Shown here piece after piece: positions 7,224 through 15,444 of a DNA stretch of 64,000 bases. Below the pieces are notes generated by a model, which was not told the origin of the DNA, did no database searches, and saw only the letters and a program-made list of their open reading frames with translations. Both the position numbers and the translations under genes were made by a program. The first letter of the stretch is position 1, and each line of letters starts with the position of its first letter. The stretch is from Streptomyces sp. NBC_00448 (lineage in GTDB: Bacteria; Actinomycetota; Actinomycetes; Streptomycetales; Streptomycetaceae). The DNA is taken from positions 5,131,001 to 5,195,000 of the forward strand of contig NZ_CP107913.1 of assembly GCF_036014115.1 (NCBI RefSeq), written 5' to 3'.

Positions 7224-7787
7224 ATGGCCGTCGTGAACCCTTACGAGAGGCTGCTTGGGGACCTGGACCAGGCGGGCCTGTGGCGGGAACTCCCTGCCGA
7301 CGAGAGCATCGCGGCCGTGCGGCGACTCAAGTCCGGTACGGGCGCGGTGTGGTGGAGCGGAGGTGGGTGGGCGGCCGACGGTGAGGACCTCGCCGACGGT
7401 GAGGTCGAGGACTGGCTGCGCGGCATGGCGCGGCCGCTGGCCGACTGCGGGGTCGTGCTGGACGTCACGACCTCCTCGGGTCCGTGGGACGACGTCCCGG
7501 CGCCCGGCTACACGGTGACGGTGAACGGCAATCCGCTCACCCTCTACTCCACCGACGCGGCAGATCCGCACCTTCCGGTGAGCGGCGACCCGTGGATGGA
7601 CTGCACCCTCATGCCCGCCGCCGAGCTGAACCGGCTGCTGGACGGGGCCGGAAGCGACCGCCGGATCGCGCTGTTCTGGCCCGGCGGCAACGACGGGTTC
7701 GCGGTGCTCGGCCCCGCGGACGTGCTGCGCCGGGCGGGTGCGGTGACCACGGCGTCCCGTGGTGAGGTCGCTTTCGTCATCCCGTGA
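7224..7787 (+). CDS. Conserved hypothetical protein
   Basis: 187 residues, soluble, no signal peptide or membrane segment. I do not recognise the family. It is acidic and alternates helix-like and strand-like stretches; the middle (Gly-Tyr-Thr-Val-Thr-Val-Asn-Gly near 96) looks beta-rich. The ATG at 7224 is used; GTG at 7233, beginning Met-Asn-Pro-Tyr-Glu-Arg-Leu-Leu, is a reasonable alternative. It stands alone between the PPOX remnant and the tRNA-like fold. Confidence 0.6.
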   Translation: MAVVNPYERLLGDLDQAGLWRELPADESIAAVRRLKSGTGAVWWSGGGWAADGEDLADGEVEDWLRGMARPLADCGVVLDVTTSSGPWDDVPAPGYTVTVNGNPLTLYSTDAADPHLPVSGDPWMDCTLMPAAELNRLLDGAGSDRRIALFWPGGNDGFAVLGPADVLRRAGAVTTASRGEVAFVIP

Positions 7788-7919
7788 GCCTCGCGATCCC
7801 GTGAGTCTCGCACCCGCCACCGGCGGCCCGGTCGTGTGTCGGTCGGCCCGGGAGGAGCGTCGGCCCTCGGATATTCGGGTGCGGTGCGGGGGTTGGGTTC
7901 CTAGCATCATCGGAGGGAC

Positions 7920-7993
7920 GGGGCTCGTAGCGCAGCGGTTGTCGCGCCTCCACTGCGTGTGGGAGGACGCCGGTTCGAATCCGGCCGGCTCCG
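7920..7993 (+). tRNA. tRNA-like cloverleaf, identity unclear
   Basis: The T arm is perfect (GCCGG, loop TTCGAAT, CCGGC at 7969-7985). A TAGCGC D arm with a GCGC return follows the acceptor strand, and an anticodon-like hairpin (CTCC/GGAG) encloses CTGCGTGT. The acceptor helix is imperfect: a G-T and a T-G wobble and a C-C mismatch. The anticodon stem carries an extra base, so no anticodon can be assigned safely. Outside the core, 7912-7920 and 7990-8001 continue to pair, lengthening the acceptor helix. No CCA is encoded, which is common in Streptomyces. It could be a degenerate or atypical tRNA. Confidence 0.4.
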
Positions 7994-8022
7994 TCCCCTC
8001 CGTCCTTCGGGCGCGGGACGGG

Positions 8023-8961
8023 TCAGGTGCGGGACAGGGTCAGGAGGAAGCGGGTCTCCGGGCCGTGGCGGCCGGCGCAGAACCTGAGGGCCGCGTCAAG
8101 GACGCCGAGGGCGCGGCACCAGCGCAGCACGCGGGCGGGGGACATCCCGGGCACGAGTGCGGCCAGCGTGTCGATGCGTCGTTCCAGGTCCGCGTGGTCG
8201 GTGACCGCGTCGAGTACCCAGTCCACGGCGTCGAAGTCGGGGTCGCCCCAGGCGGGGCGCGGGTCGATCGCCACCAGAGCCGGTGCCGATGCCTGGCCGG
8301 GGCCCGCGACCGTATCCGCGCCCGGGCCGGACAGCACGTTGGCCGGGTTGAGGTCACCGTGGACGAGCCCGAGCGGGCCGTCGACGGCCAGTTCCAGAGC
8401 CGCGGCCCGGGCGCGGTCGAGCACGCCCGCGTCGAACGGTTCGCCCACGCCGGCCGCGGCCAACCTGCGGAGGGTCAGGTCGAAGACGAAGTCGACCCGA
8501 TGCGTCAGCGGCCGTAGCGCGGAGTGGGGGACGGGCGCGACGGCGGGGACCCGCAGGTCCCGGAGGAGCGGGCCGATGTCGGCGAGCCGCCACCCGAGCC
8601 GCTTCACCTGCACCCCTGGTCGTACGTCGCCCAACAGCAGCGCGCCTACGGCGAGTTCCTCCGCGAGCAGCGGTACGACCGACGGCCTGCCGGCCCAGGC
8701 GCGCAGCGCCGCCGCCTCCTCGCGGGCGATCGCGGACTCCGGGGTGAGCTTCAGCCACACCGAGGCGCCGGTGTCGCGCCGCACGCAGCGGAAGACCCGC
8801 GAGGTGCCGCCGCCGCCCGCCGCGACCGGCTCCAGGTTCCAGCGGGCGGTGAGTTCACCGACGAGGGACGGCAACGCGTCGAGCCAGCCGACGACTTCAG
8901 GTCCGAACCTGACGACGAGTCGGTCCCGCACCGCGGGTGGGACGCTGACGAGTTCGCCCAC
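8023..8961 (-). CDS. APH-type small-molecule phosphotransferase
   Basis: 312 residues, the second APH-like kinase in the window. Catalytic loop His-Gly-Asp-Leu-Asn-Pro-Ala-Asn at 201-208, followed by Ala-Ile-Asp-Pro-Arg-Pro-Ala-Trp-Gly-Asp-Pro-Asp-Phe-Asp (about 226-239), which supplies the metal-binding Asp. The N-lobe Lys is in Val-Trp-Leu-Lys-Leu-Thr near 71. GTG start at 8961, only 3 bp after the stop of the TetR gene, so the two form an operon and the regulator probably controls it. It shares domain type but little close sequence with the kinase at 4301. Confidence 0.85.
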   Translation of the reverse strand: MGELVSVPPAVRDRLVVRFGPEVVGWLDALPSLVGELTARWNLEPVAAGGGGTSRVFRCVRRDTGASVWLKLTPESAIAREEAAALRAWAGRPSVVPLLAEELAVGALLLGDVRPGVQVKRLGWRLADIGPLLRDLRVPAVAPVPHSALRPLTHRVDFVFDLTLRRLAAAGVGEPFDAGVLDRARAAALELAVDGPLGLVHGDLNPANVLSGPGADTVAGPGQASAPALVAIDPRPAWGDPDFDAVDWVLDAVTDHADLERRIDTLAALVPGMSPARVLRWCRALGVLDAALRFCAGRHGPETRFLLTLSRT

Positions 8962-8964
8962 CCG

Positions 8965-9537
8965 TCAGCCGGCCGCGGTGAGGGACTTGAACTCGGCGAG
9001 CGACTCGTGGATGACGTCGGCGAGTTCGCGCGGCTGGTCCGCCTCGTCGACCCAGCGCTCGAAGGCGACCCGGAAGACGGCGGTGCCCGCTTCGGCGGCG
9101 AGGCTCGCGGCCGGCTCGGTCACGCCACGGCCCCGCAGGGTCCGCGTGAGAGCCGACGAGAGCGCGGCGAGCTTGACGAGTTCGCGCTCCTGGAGGTCGG
9201 TGTGCGCGGAGACGAGGGCCTGGCGCCGGCGGGCGTGCCGGTGGGCGCCCCGGAAGATCTGGTCGGCGGCGGCGTCGAGGCCGGCGGCGATCGCGTCGAT
9301 CGGTGCGGTGCCCTCGGGCGTGCCCGCGACGGCGCCGACGATGAGGTCCTGGAGGGCCGCCGAGCCGGCGAAGAGCACCTCGCGCTTGTCGGCGTAGTGC
9401 CGGAAGAAGGTCCGCTCGGTCAGCCCGGCCCGGTTGGCGATCTCCGCCACGGTGGTCTGCTCGTATCCGCGCTCGTCGAACAGTTCCAGCGCTGCCTTGC
9501 CGAGGCGCCCGCGCGCGTCCGGCTCCCATCTGCCCAT
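8965..9537 (-). CDS. TetR-family regulator
   Basis: 190 residues. TetR HTH at about 25-50: Thr-Val-Ala-Glu-Ile-Ala-Asn-Arg-Ala-Gly-Leu-Thr-Glu-Arg-Thr-Phe-Phe-Arg-His-Tyr. The C-terminal domain is helical and of ordinary length. It is first in an operon with the kinase at 8023 (3-bp gap). ATG at 9537 lies 148 bp from the divergent SpoIIE phosphatase. I see no obvious operator palindrome in that gap. Confidence 0.9.
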   Translation of the reverse strand: MGRWEPDARGRLGKAALELFDERGYEQTTVAEIANRAGLTERTFFRHYADKREVLFAGSAALQDLIVGAVAGTPEGTAPIDAIAAGLDAAADQIFRGAHRHARRRQALVSAHTDLQERELVKLAALSSALTRTLRGRGVTEPAASLAAEAGTAVFRVAFERWVDEADQPRELADVIHESLAEFKSLTAAG

Positions 9538-9685
9538 GCCCCGATCGTACGCGACCCCGGCATGCGATGGCAGGCGCTGACATCGCCATCGATCCGCGGT
9601 CCGAGTGTTCTTTCCCCGCGTGCATACGTCGCCCCCTCTTCTCCGGCCAAGGGGTATCCCGGACATAAAGGGGTAGTGGGAGGAA

Positions 9686-10870
9686 ATGGACAACCGGCGC
9701 CTGTCGGTGGACCGCCTCCTGGAGCAGCCATCGGGCCGTAGCAGGCTGGTGGTGCTCCCGTTTGTGCTCATCGCGGTGATCGCCACGGTTGACCTGCTGC
9801 TCCCACAGGACGTCCATCTCGGCCCGCTGCTGGTGATCGCGCCCGCCCTCACCGCGTCCCTCGCCGGGCCGAGGCTCACCGCCGTGGCCGGGGCGCTCGC
9901 GGTGGCGGCGCAGACGTTGATCGGGGTGTTCGAGGGCGGTCTCGGCACGGCCAACCACGTGGCGGAGATCATCGCGCTGACCGGCCTGTCGCTCTTGGTC
10001 GTCCTGGTGTGCGTCGCACGCGACAGACGCAACCGCGAGCTGGGCCGCGCACGTTCGGTCGCCGAGACCACACAGCGGGTGCTGCTTCGCCCGCCGCCCC
10101 GCCGGGTCGGACCGCAGCAGGTGGCCTGGCTGTATCTGTCCGCCGAGGACGAGACGCAGATCGGCGGCGACCTCTTCGCCACGGCCCGCGCCGCCCACCC
10201 CGCCACCCGCGTGATCATCGGCGACGTCCGGGGCCACGGCCTGGCGTCCATCGGTGAGGCGTCGATGGTGCTGGGCGCGTTCCGCGAGGCCGCCCACCGG
10301 CACGCCGGGCTGCCCGACCTCGTGGCCGCCGTGGAAGACAGCGTCAGCCGGAACCTGGAGGAGGTCGCGGACGTCGAGGAGGACATCGGCGAGCACTTCG
10401 TCACCGCGCTCCTGCTGGACCTGCCCGACGACGGCTCGCGGGCGCAGATGATCAACTGCGGGCATCCGCCGCCCCTGCTCATCCACGACCGCCAGGTCAC
10501 CGCGCTGTACGCCCACCGGATCTCGCCCCCGCTCGGCGTCACCGCCCCGCACCCCGCCGCGGTCCTGCGCACCGAGCAGTTCGCCTTCGAGCCGGGCGAC
10601 TTCCTCGTGCTGTACACCGACGGGTTCATCGAGGCGCGCTCACCGGCCGGCGAGTTCTACCCGCTCGCCGAGCGCGTCGCCGACCTGCCCGCCACCGACC
10701 CGGACGTACTCCTGGAGCTCATCCACCACGACCTGCTGCGGCACACCGGAGGGCAGCCCGCGGACGACGCCGCGCTGCTGATCCTCCAGCGGACGGCCAC
10801 GCAGCAGGAGCCAGGGCGGCACGCGGACCGGTGGCCCGGCACGGACCCTGGTCACCGGCGCGCGGCCTGA
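9686..10870 (+). CDS. Membrane-anchored PP2C/SpoIIE-type serine phosphatase
   Basis: 394 residues. Three or four hydrophobic segments fill residues 20-110. A short coiled region and a SpoIIE-type PP2C domain (about 130-372) follow, with the metal-binding motifs Ile-Gly-Gly-Asp-Leu-Phe and Ile-Ile-Gly-Asp-Val-Arg-Gly-His-Gly, Cys-Gly-His-Pro-Pro-Pro, and Leu-Tyr-Thr-Asp-Gly-Phe-Ile-Glu-Ala-Arg. Such proteins dephosphorylate anti-sigma antagonists in actinobacterial stress signalling. A strong ribosome site (GGGAGGAA) precedes the ATG. No partner anti-sigma gene is next to it. Confidence 0.88.
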   Translation: MDNRRLSVDRLLEQPSGRSRLVVLPFVLIAVIATVDLLLPQDVHLGPLLVIAPALTASLAGPRLTAVAGALAVAAQTLIGVFEGGLGTANHVAEIIALTGLSLLVVLVCVARDRRNRELGRARSVAETTQRVLLRPPPRRVGPQQVAWLYLSAEDETQIGGDLFATARAAHPATRVIIGDVRGHGLASIGEASMVLGAFREAAHRHAGLPDLVAAVEDSVSRNLEEVADVEEDIGEHFVTALLLDLPDDGSRAQMINCGHPPPLLIHDRQVTALYAHRISPPLGVTAPHPAAVLRTEQFAFEPGDFLVLYTDGFIEARSPAGEFYPLAERVADLPATDPDVLLELIHHDLLRHTGGQPADDAALLILQRTATQQEPGRHADRWPGTDPGHRRAA

Positions 10871-11025
10871 CACGGGCCCTCTCCCCGTCGCACGGCCCGA
10901 CGGACGCGCCGCCCGAACGCTCGTTGAACGTCTGGCGAACAGCGCGAACCGTGTACAACGCTCACTCCGTCACCAGGGTCACAGGGGTGTCATACACGTC
11001 TGCGCCACTCCGCGAGGACCCACTC

Positions 11026-11913
11026 ATGAACCTTCGTCGCACCCTGTCGGCCGCTGCCACGGCCACCGCGATCGTCCCGGCCGTGCTGCTGGGCGCCACC
11101 GCCGTGGCACACGCCGATCCCGGGCCGGCCGGCTCGACCACGGCCCCCTCGACGCCCTCGACCCCGCCGACGGCCGACACCTCCACCCCGGCCTCCTCGG
11201 TCCCCACCACGTCGCCGTCGTCGTCGCCCACGGCCACGCCGACCGACGCGGGGACGCCGCCGCCGTGCAGCAGCGGGCCCTCCAGCACCATCCGCTTCCA
11301 GCTGAAGGGGCTGCCGTCCAGCATCGTGGCGGGCGGCGGCTGGTCCACGTTCACGCTGAACGTGGCCGGCGCCACCGACAAGGCGCTCGGCGCGGTCGAG
11401 GCGTCGGTCACGGCCGACAACGGCGAGGACAGCTACAACGCGGACCTCTACAAGCACGCGTACCTGGAGTACTGGGACGCCGGAAACGGCAAGTGGCTGA
11501 GCCTGAAGGACGAGGGCAAGGACGACATCCGCGAGACCGGCCTCATCTACGGCTACACCACGCTGAAGACCGCCCACGCGTCGGCCGACCTGAAGTTCCG
11601 GATCAGGGTCGACGCCAAGGCCACCCCCGGCCCCAGCTACGCCGTCGGCGGCGGCACCTACGTCGACACCACGAAGAACTGCACCCGGGGCAGCACCACC
11701 GACGCCACCTTCGACGTGCTCGCGCCCGGCTCGAAGGCCGGCGGCAGCGGTACGCCGGCCCCCTCGACGGCTCCTGACGGCGGGACCCTCGCGGAGACGG
11801 GTTCGTCCTCGGCGACGCGGTTGATCGCGGGCATCGGCGGCGCGGCGGTGCTGGTCGGCGCGGGGGCGATCGGTGTCGTACGGCTGCGCAGGAAGGGTTC
11901 CGCGGCGGTCTGA
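11026..11913 (+). CDS. LAETG-anchored surface protein
   Basis: 295 residues. Sec signal peptide at 1-32 (Asn-Leu-Arg-Arg, hydrophobic core, Val-Ala-His-Ala cleavage region), a Ser/Thr/Pro-rich linker to about residue 80, then a beta-rich domain (about 85-230). The C-terminus is a sortase signal: Leu-Ala-Glu-Thr-Gly at 255-259, a hydrophobic helix and Arg-Leu-Arg-Arg-Lys. The LAxTG form is the one used by class E sortases of streptomycetes, so it should be linked to peptidoglycan. Two Cys (near 84 and 223) may form a disulfide. ATG at 11026 gives the signal peptide; upstream in-frame codons lack one. No sortase gene is nearby. Confidence 0.88.
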   Translation: MNLRRTLSAAATATAIVPAVLLGATAVAHADPGPAGSTTAPSTPSTPPTADTSTPASSVPTTSPSSSPTATPTDAGTPPPCSSGPSSTIRFQLKGLPSSIVAGGGWSTFTLNVAGATDKALGAVEASVTADNGEDSYNADLYKHAYLEYWDAGNGKWLSLKDEGKDDIRETGLIYGYTTLKTAHASADLKFRIRVDAKATPGPSYAVGGGTYVDTTKNCTRGSTTDATFDVLAPGSKAGGSGTPAPSTAPDGGTLAETGSSSATRLIAGIGGAAVLVGAGAIGVVRLRRKGSAAV

Positions 11914-11985
11914 GCCGCGGAACGGACCGGCGGACCTGCGGACCGGCGTACGGGGTGACCGCCCGGGCCTGCCCGGGCGGTCGAG

Positions 11986-12942
11986 TCACCCCGCGGCGGC
12001 GCCGTGCCGGTCGCGGAAGGTGCGCCGGTACGTGTCCGGAGGCACGCCGAGCGCGCGGTGGAAGTGCCTGCGCAAGGTCGCCGCGGTGCCCATGCCGGTG
12101 CGCGTCGCGATCAACTCGACGCTGTCGTCCGTCGTTTCGAGCAGTTCCCGGGCGCGCTGGATGCGCTGGGTGTGCAGCCAGCGCAGCGGGGTGAGGCCGG
12201 TGGCGGCCGTGAAGCGGCGGGTGAGGTTGCGGGTGCTCATGTTCGCCCGGCGGGCCAGGTCGGGCACGGTCAGCGGTTCGTCGAGCCGTTCGAGCGCCCA
12301 GTGCTGGAGGCCGGCGAGCGCGGGGGCGGTGTCGGGGGCGGCCGGCGCGGTGGCGTACTGGGCCTGGCCGCCGGCCCGGTGCGGGGGGACGACCAGGCGG
12401 CGGGCCAGCGCGTTGGCGACGGCCGCGCCGTGGTCGAGGGCCACGATGTGCAGGCACAGGTCCATCCCGGCCGCCTTCCCGGCCGAGGTCAGCACGGTCG
12501 TCTCGTCCGTGTAGAGGACGTCCGGGTCCACCTGGACGCGGGGGTAGCGGGCCGCGAGCGCCGCCGCGTGCTCCCAGTGCGTGGTGGCGCGGCGGCCGTC
12601 CAGCACTCCGGCGGCCGCCAGCACGAACGCGCCCGTGCACAGCGACACGAGCCGGGCGCCGCGGTCGTGGGCGGCGCGCACGGCCGCGACCAGGTCGGGC
12701 GGGGGAGCGGTGTCGATGTCGGCGCAGGCCGCCACGACCACGGTGTCCGCGGTGGCGAGCGCGTCGAGGCCGTACGGGGTGTCGACCCGCAGCCAGCCGC
12801 CGAGCGGGGAGCGGCGCGGGCCGCAGACGCGGAAGTCGTACCACGTGGCGGTCAGTTCGCGGTCGACGCCGAACACCTCGCAGGCCGCGGCGGCCTCGAA
12901 CAGCATCGCTCCGTCGTAGAGCGCCAGCGCCACGGATGTCAT
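11986..12942 (-). CDS. GlxA-type AraC regulator with DJ-1/PfpI domain
   Basis: 318 residues. The N-terminal DJ-1/PfpI-like domain (about 1-170) keeps Cys102 in Val-Ser-Leu-Cys-Thr-Gly-Ala-Phe-Val-Leu-Ala and a His in Ala-Thr-Thr-His-Trp, as in GlxA regulators. The C-terminal AraC domain (about 218-312) has both HTHs, including Asp-Leu-Ala-Arg-Arg-Ala-Asn-Met-Ser-Thr-Arg-Asn-Leu-Thr-Arg-Arg-Phe. It is divergent from the oxidoreductase at 13014 (71-bp gap), which it probably controls. Confidence 0.92.
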   Translation of the reverse strand: MTSVALALYDGAMLFEAAAACEVFGVDRELTATWYDFRVCGPRRSPLGGWLRVDTPYGLDALATADTVVVAACADIDTAPPPDLVAAVRAAHDRGARLVSLCTGAFVLAAAGVLDGRRATTHWEHAAALAARYPRVQVDPDVLYTDETTVLTSAGKAAGMDLCLHIVALDHGAAVANALARRLVVPPHRAGGQAQYATAPAAPDTAPALAGLQHWALERLDEPLTVPDLARRANMSTRNLTRRFTAATGLTPLRWLHTQRIQRARELLETTDDSVELIATRTGMGTAATLRRHFHRALGVPPDTYRRTFRDRHGAAAG

Positions 12943-13013
12943 GTCCGAAAGTGTACGCAGCTCGTCGTTTCGGCCACTCGTGCGGGGAGCCCACGACGCC
13001 GACCCTTGTCCGT

Positions 13014-14204
13014 ATGAACACACCGCAGGGATACGACGGGCATGGGCGCGACGAGTACGGGCGCGAGGGGCAAGGGCGGCGCGATGAGTACGGGCGGGAC
13101 GCGTACGGGCGCGACGGGAGCGACGGGCGATACGGGCGGCAGGCGCACCGCGGGGCCATCGCCGTCTTCGGCGCCTACGGGCACACCGGCGTCTTCGTCG
13201 TCCGCGAGTTGCGGCGGCGCGGCTGGACGCCGATTCTCGCGGGGCGCGACCGGGACAAGCTGAACGCTGTCGCCCGGGGGCAGGGGGGAGCGCAGGACGG
13301 GTCCGGCGCCGAGGTGCGGGTCGCGTCCATCGCCGAACCGGCCTCCCTGGCAGGCGCGTTGGAAGGTGCGGTCGCGGTCGTCAACTGCGCGGGACCGTTC
13401 GCCGCCACCGCGCTGCCGCTCGTCGACGCCGCGCTCCGCGCCGGGATTCCCTACCTGGACGTCGCCGCCGAACAGGCGGTCACCCTGGAGACGTTCGAGC
13501 GGCGGGCGGACCGGGCGCGCGAGGCGGGGGTGGCGGTGGTGCCGTCGATGGCGTTCTACGGCGGCCTCGGCGACCTGCTGGCGAGCGCGGCGATGGGGGA
13601 CTGGACGGACGCGGACGACCTCACCCTCGCGATCTCGCTGGACAGTTGGCGGCCGACGCGGGGCACCCGCGAGACGGTGCGGAGCAACGCCGGCCGGCAC
13701 CTGGTCTTCACCGGCAACCGGCTCGTCCAGCCCACCGGGCCTGCCGCCGGAGGCAGTTGGGAGTTCCCGGCGCCGCTCGGCCTCCAGGACGTGACCGAAC
13801 TGTCCACCGCCGACCAGGTCACCATCTCCCGCCATCTGCGGGTGCCGGAGATCCGCGTGCACATGAACCAGGCGCCGCTGCGGGACCTGAGCGACCCCAC
13901 CACCCCGCCGCCCGCGCCCGCGGACCCCGACGGCCGCTCGGCGCAGACCTTCCTCGTGGACGTCGTCGCCCGAAGGGACGGTGTCCACCGCCGCGCGACC
14001 GCGTCCGGCCGCGACATCTACGCGATCACCGCGCCCCTGGTCGTGGAAGCGGCCGAACGCCTCCTCGACGGCCGCGTCCAGGGCCCCACCGCAGGCGTGC
14101 TCGCCCCCGGCGCCCTCTTCGACGCCCCCGACTTCCTGCGCGCCCTCTCCCCGTGCGACCTGACCTTCACCACCCCCGACCACCTTGCTGTGCAGGGCAG
14201 TTGA
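13014..14204 (+). CDS. Saccharopine dehydrogenase-like NAD(P)-binding oxidoreductase
   Basis: 396 residues. After an unusual N-terminal tail (1-46) comes a Rossmann start Ile-Ala-Val-Phe-Gly-Ala-Tyr-Gly-His-Thr-Gly (about 49-59), then Ala-Gly-Arg-Asp, and Asn-Cys-Ala-Gly-Pro-Phe near 124, as in saccharopine dehydrogenase/trans-acting enoyl reductase-like proteins. The reaction is not known; members act on small acyl or amino substrates. The tail is a run of Gly-Arg-Asp-Glu-Tyr-Gly-type repeats not found in ordinary family members. A downstream start just before the Rossmann fold is possible, but ATG at 13014 is the only ATG with the right spacing to the promoter region. Confidence 0.8.
   Translation: MNTPQGYDGHGRDEYGREGQGRRDEYGRDAYGRDGSDGRYGRQAHRGAIAVFGAYGHTGVFVVRELRRRGWTPILAGRDRDKLNAVARGQGGAQDGSGAEVRVASIAEPASLAGALEGAVAVVNCAGPFAATALPLVDAALRAGIPYLDVAAEQAVTLETFERRADRAREAGVAVVPSMAFYGGLGDLLASAAMGDWTDADDLTLAISLDSWRPTRGTRETVRSNAGRHLVFTGNRLVQPTGPAAGGSWEFPAPLGLQDVTELSTADQVTISRHLRVPEIRVHMNQAPLRDLSDPTTPPPAPADPDGRSAQTFLVDVVARRDGVHRRATASGRDIYAITAPLVVEAAERLLDGRVQGPTAGVLAPGALFDAPDFLRALSPCDLTFTTPDHLAVQGS
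13047..13140 (+). repeat. Degenerate short tandem repeat inside the oxidoreductase N-terminus
   Basis: Five to six copies of a GAGTACGGGCGcGA-like unit with 12-21 bp period encode Tyr-Gly-Arg-(Asp/Glu) repeats at residues 12-45. Such runs arise by slippage and can vary in length between strains. Confidence 0.75.
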
Positions 14205-14227
14205 CCGGCGTGCCGCGCCGCCCGCGG

Positions 14228-14680
14228 CTACTCCGCCGGCGCCGCCTTCTTGGCCGCGGCGCTCTTCTTGGAGCCGGCGGTCTTTTGGGCCGGGGTGGTC
14301 TTCTTGGCGGACGCGGCCGGTGCGGCCGGGGCCGCAGGTGCGGCCGTTGCCGGCGGCGGGACCTTGGCGGTGACCTGGCCCCGGGTCCACATCGCGACCA
14401 GGACGGAGGCGAGGCTCATCACCGTCGACTGCTGGTCGGGGGTCCAGTGCAGGCCGAAGCCGATCGCGAGCGACATCCCCGCCTGCAACAGCCCGAGCAC
14501 CGCCGCGTTGACACCGTCATGAACGCTGAGCGCGACCAGCAGACCGACGACCGCGGCGGCGAACGCGTTCACCACCGCCTGCTGCTTGTCGCTGAGGTCC
14601 AGCCCGAACGCCGTGCTCAGCTTGATCACCACCGCCAGGAGCGACAGCCACAGCGCGGGCTCTCTCCCGAGGATTTTCAT
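14228..14680 (-). CDS. Holin-like small membrane protein with Ala/Lys-rich tail
   Basis: 150 residues. Three hydrophobic helices in residues 8-100, then a cytoplasmic tail (105-150) of Ala, Pro and Lys resembling histone-H1-like tails. Residues 15-50 and 64-96 look like two copies of one unit: Phe-Gly-Leu-Asp-Leu-Ser-Asp-Lys-Gln-Gln-Ala-Val-Val and Phe-Gly-Leu-His-Trp-Thr-Pro-Asp-Gln-Gln-Ser-Thr-Val. I recall similar proteins from actinophages and streptomycete chromosomes, where they are called holin-like without proof. The Lys/Ala tail might bind DNA or cell-wall polymers. No lysin gene is adjacent. Confidence 0.6.
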   Translation of the reverse strand: MKILGREPALWLSLLAVVIKLSTAFGLDLSDKQQAVVNAFAAAVVGLLVALSVHDGVNAAVLGLLQAGMSLAIGFGLHWTPDQQSTVMSLASVLVAMWTRGQVTAKVPPPATAAPAAPAAPAASAKKTTPAQKTAGSKKSAAAKKAAPAE

Positions 14681-14798
14681 GTGCCGCTCCGTTCCCAGGA
14701 GTTGGAGTACACCCCGACCGCACAAGTCCGGGCCGCGTCCTCATACCCCTGAGCACGGCGACTGATGCCTGTTCACTTCCACCCGCTCACCCGATCGG

Positions 14799-15299
14799 TC
14801 AACTTGCCGTCTTGGGGTCGTGACTGGTGCCCACGCAGTCGGAATCGACGCTGATGAACATCGAGGTCTTGTCGTTGTTCACCCCGACCCCGACCCACCA
14901 GCTCGAGTTCTTTTCGGTGCCACCGACCCGCGCCGTCTTCGGGTCCGGCAGGTCGAGGTCGTAACCCTGCTTGACGAAGTGCGCCTTGGCAGCGGCCATG
15001 ACGGCTTCGGACCGGTCCTGCGGGACCTCCAGCTTCAGCGTGTAGGCGTACTCGAAGCGGTGTACCCCGGGCGTCTCGGTAGGGCACTTGCCCCAGTCGG
15101 CGCGGTCGACAGACGTGCGCGCAGAACCGATCACCGGGTGAATCGCGTCGAGCGTCTGCCGGGTGAGGGTGTGCGCCTTCTTCTCCACCGACGCGGGCGT
15201 GGCCTTGCCGTGATTCATGATGCCGCAGCCTGTGGTCGCCGTTATGGCCAGGAAGGCGATGGCAGCGGCGCTGTTCGTGGTTCGTCTGGTCCTGCTCAT
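14799..15299 (-). CDS. Secreted lipoprotein, distant relative of the two at 38.1 and 41.1 kb
   Basis: 166 residues with an Arg-rich start and a lipobox ending at Cys25 (Thr-Ala-Thr-Thr-Gly-Cys). The mature part has a Trp-Gly-Lys-Cys (near 71), a Lys-Gln-Gly-Tyr-Asp-Leu-Asp (near 110) and a C-terminal Ser-Asp-Cys. The same order of Cys, Gly-Tyr-x-Val-Asp and Thr-Asp-Cys occurs in the lipoproteins at 38115 and 41053, so I place it in one family. ATG at 15299 sits behind GGGGGA; a start at 15311 would add four residues. The function is unknown; an immunity or chaperone role for exported proteins is one idea. Confidence 0.7.
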   Translation of the reverse strand: MSRTRRTTNSAAAIAFLAITATTGCGIMNHGKATPASVEKKAHTLTRQTLDAIHPVIGSARTSVDRADWGKCPTETPGVHRFEYAYTLKLEVPQDRSEAVMAAAKAHFVKQGYDLDLPDPKTARVGGTEKNSSWWVGVGVNNDKTSMFISVDSDCVGTSHDPKTAS

Positions 15300-15403
15300 G
15301 TCCCCCATCACCCGAACACGTCAAGTGTCAGTGTGCCGAAGCCAGTTCCGCTCTCTGCCAGCGCGATGACATCGATGCTGGCACGCGGGCGGAGGACGCG
15401 ACA

Positions 15404-15424
15404 GGGCGCCCCCGTACGGCGCCC
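15404..15424 (-). terminator. Hairpin after the PAS-GAF-SpoIIE gene
   Basis: GGGCGCC and GGCGCCC pair across a 7-base loop, 21 bp past the stop at 15445. No T-run follows, as is usual in streptomycetes. Confidence 0.5.
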
Positions 15425-15444
15425 AGGGGAGGGCCGGTTCGCCG

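Noticed and set aside
9600-9685. SigB-type promoter (GGGTAT at 9652) before the SpoIIE phosphatase
   Set aside because: No matching GTTT-like -35 box at 13-16 bp distance.
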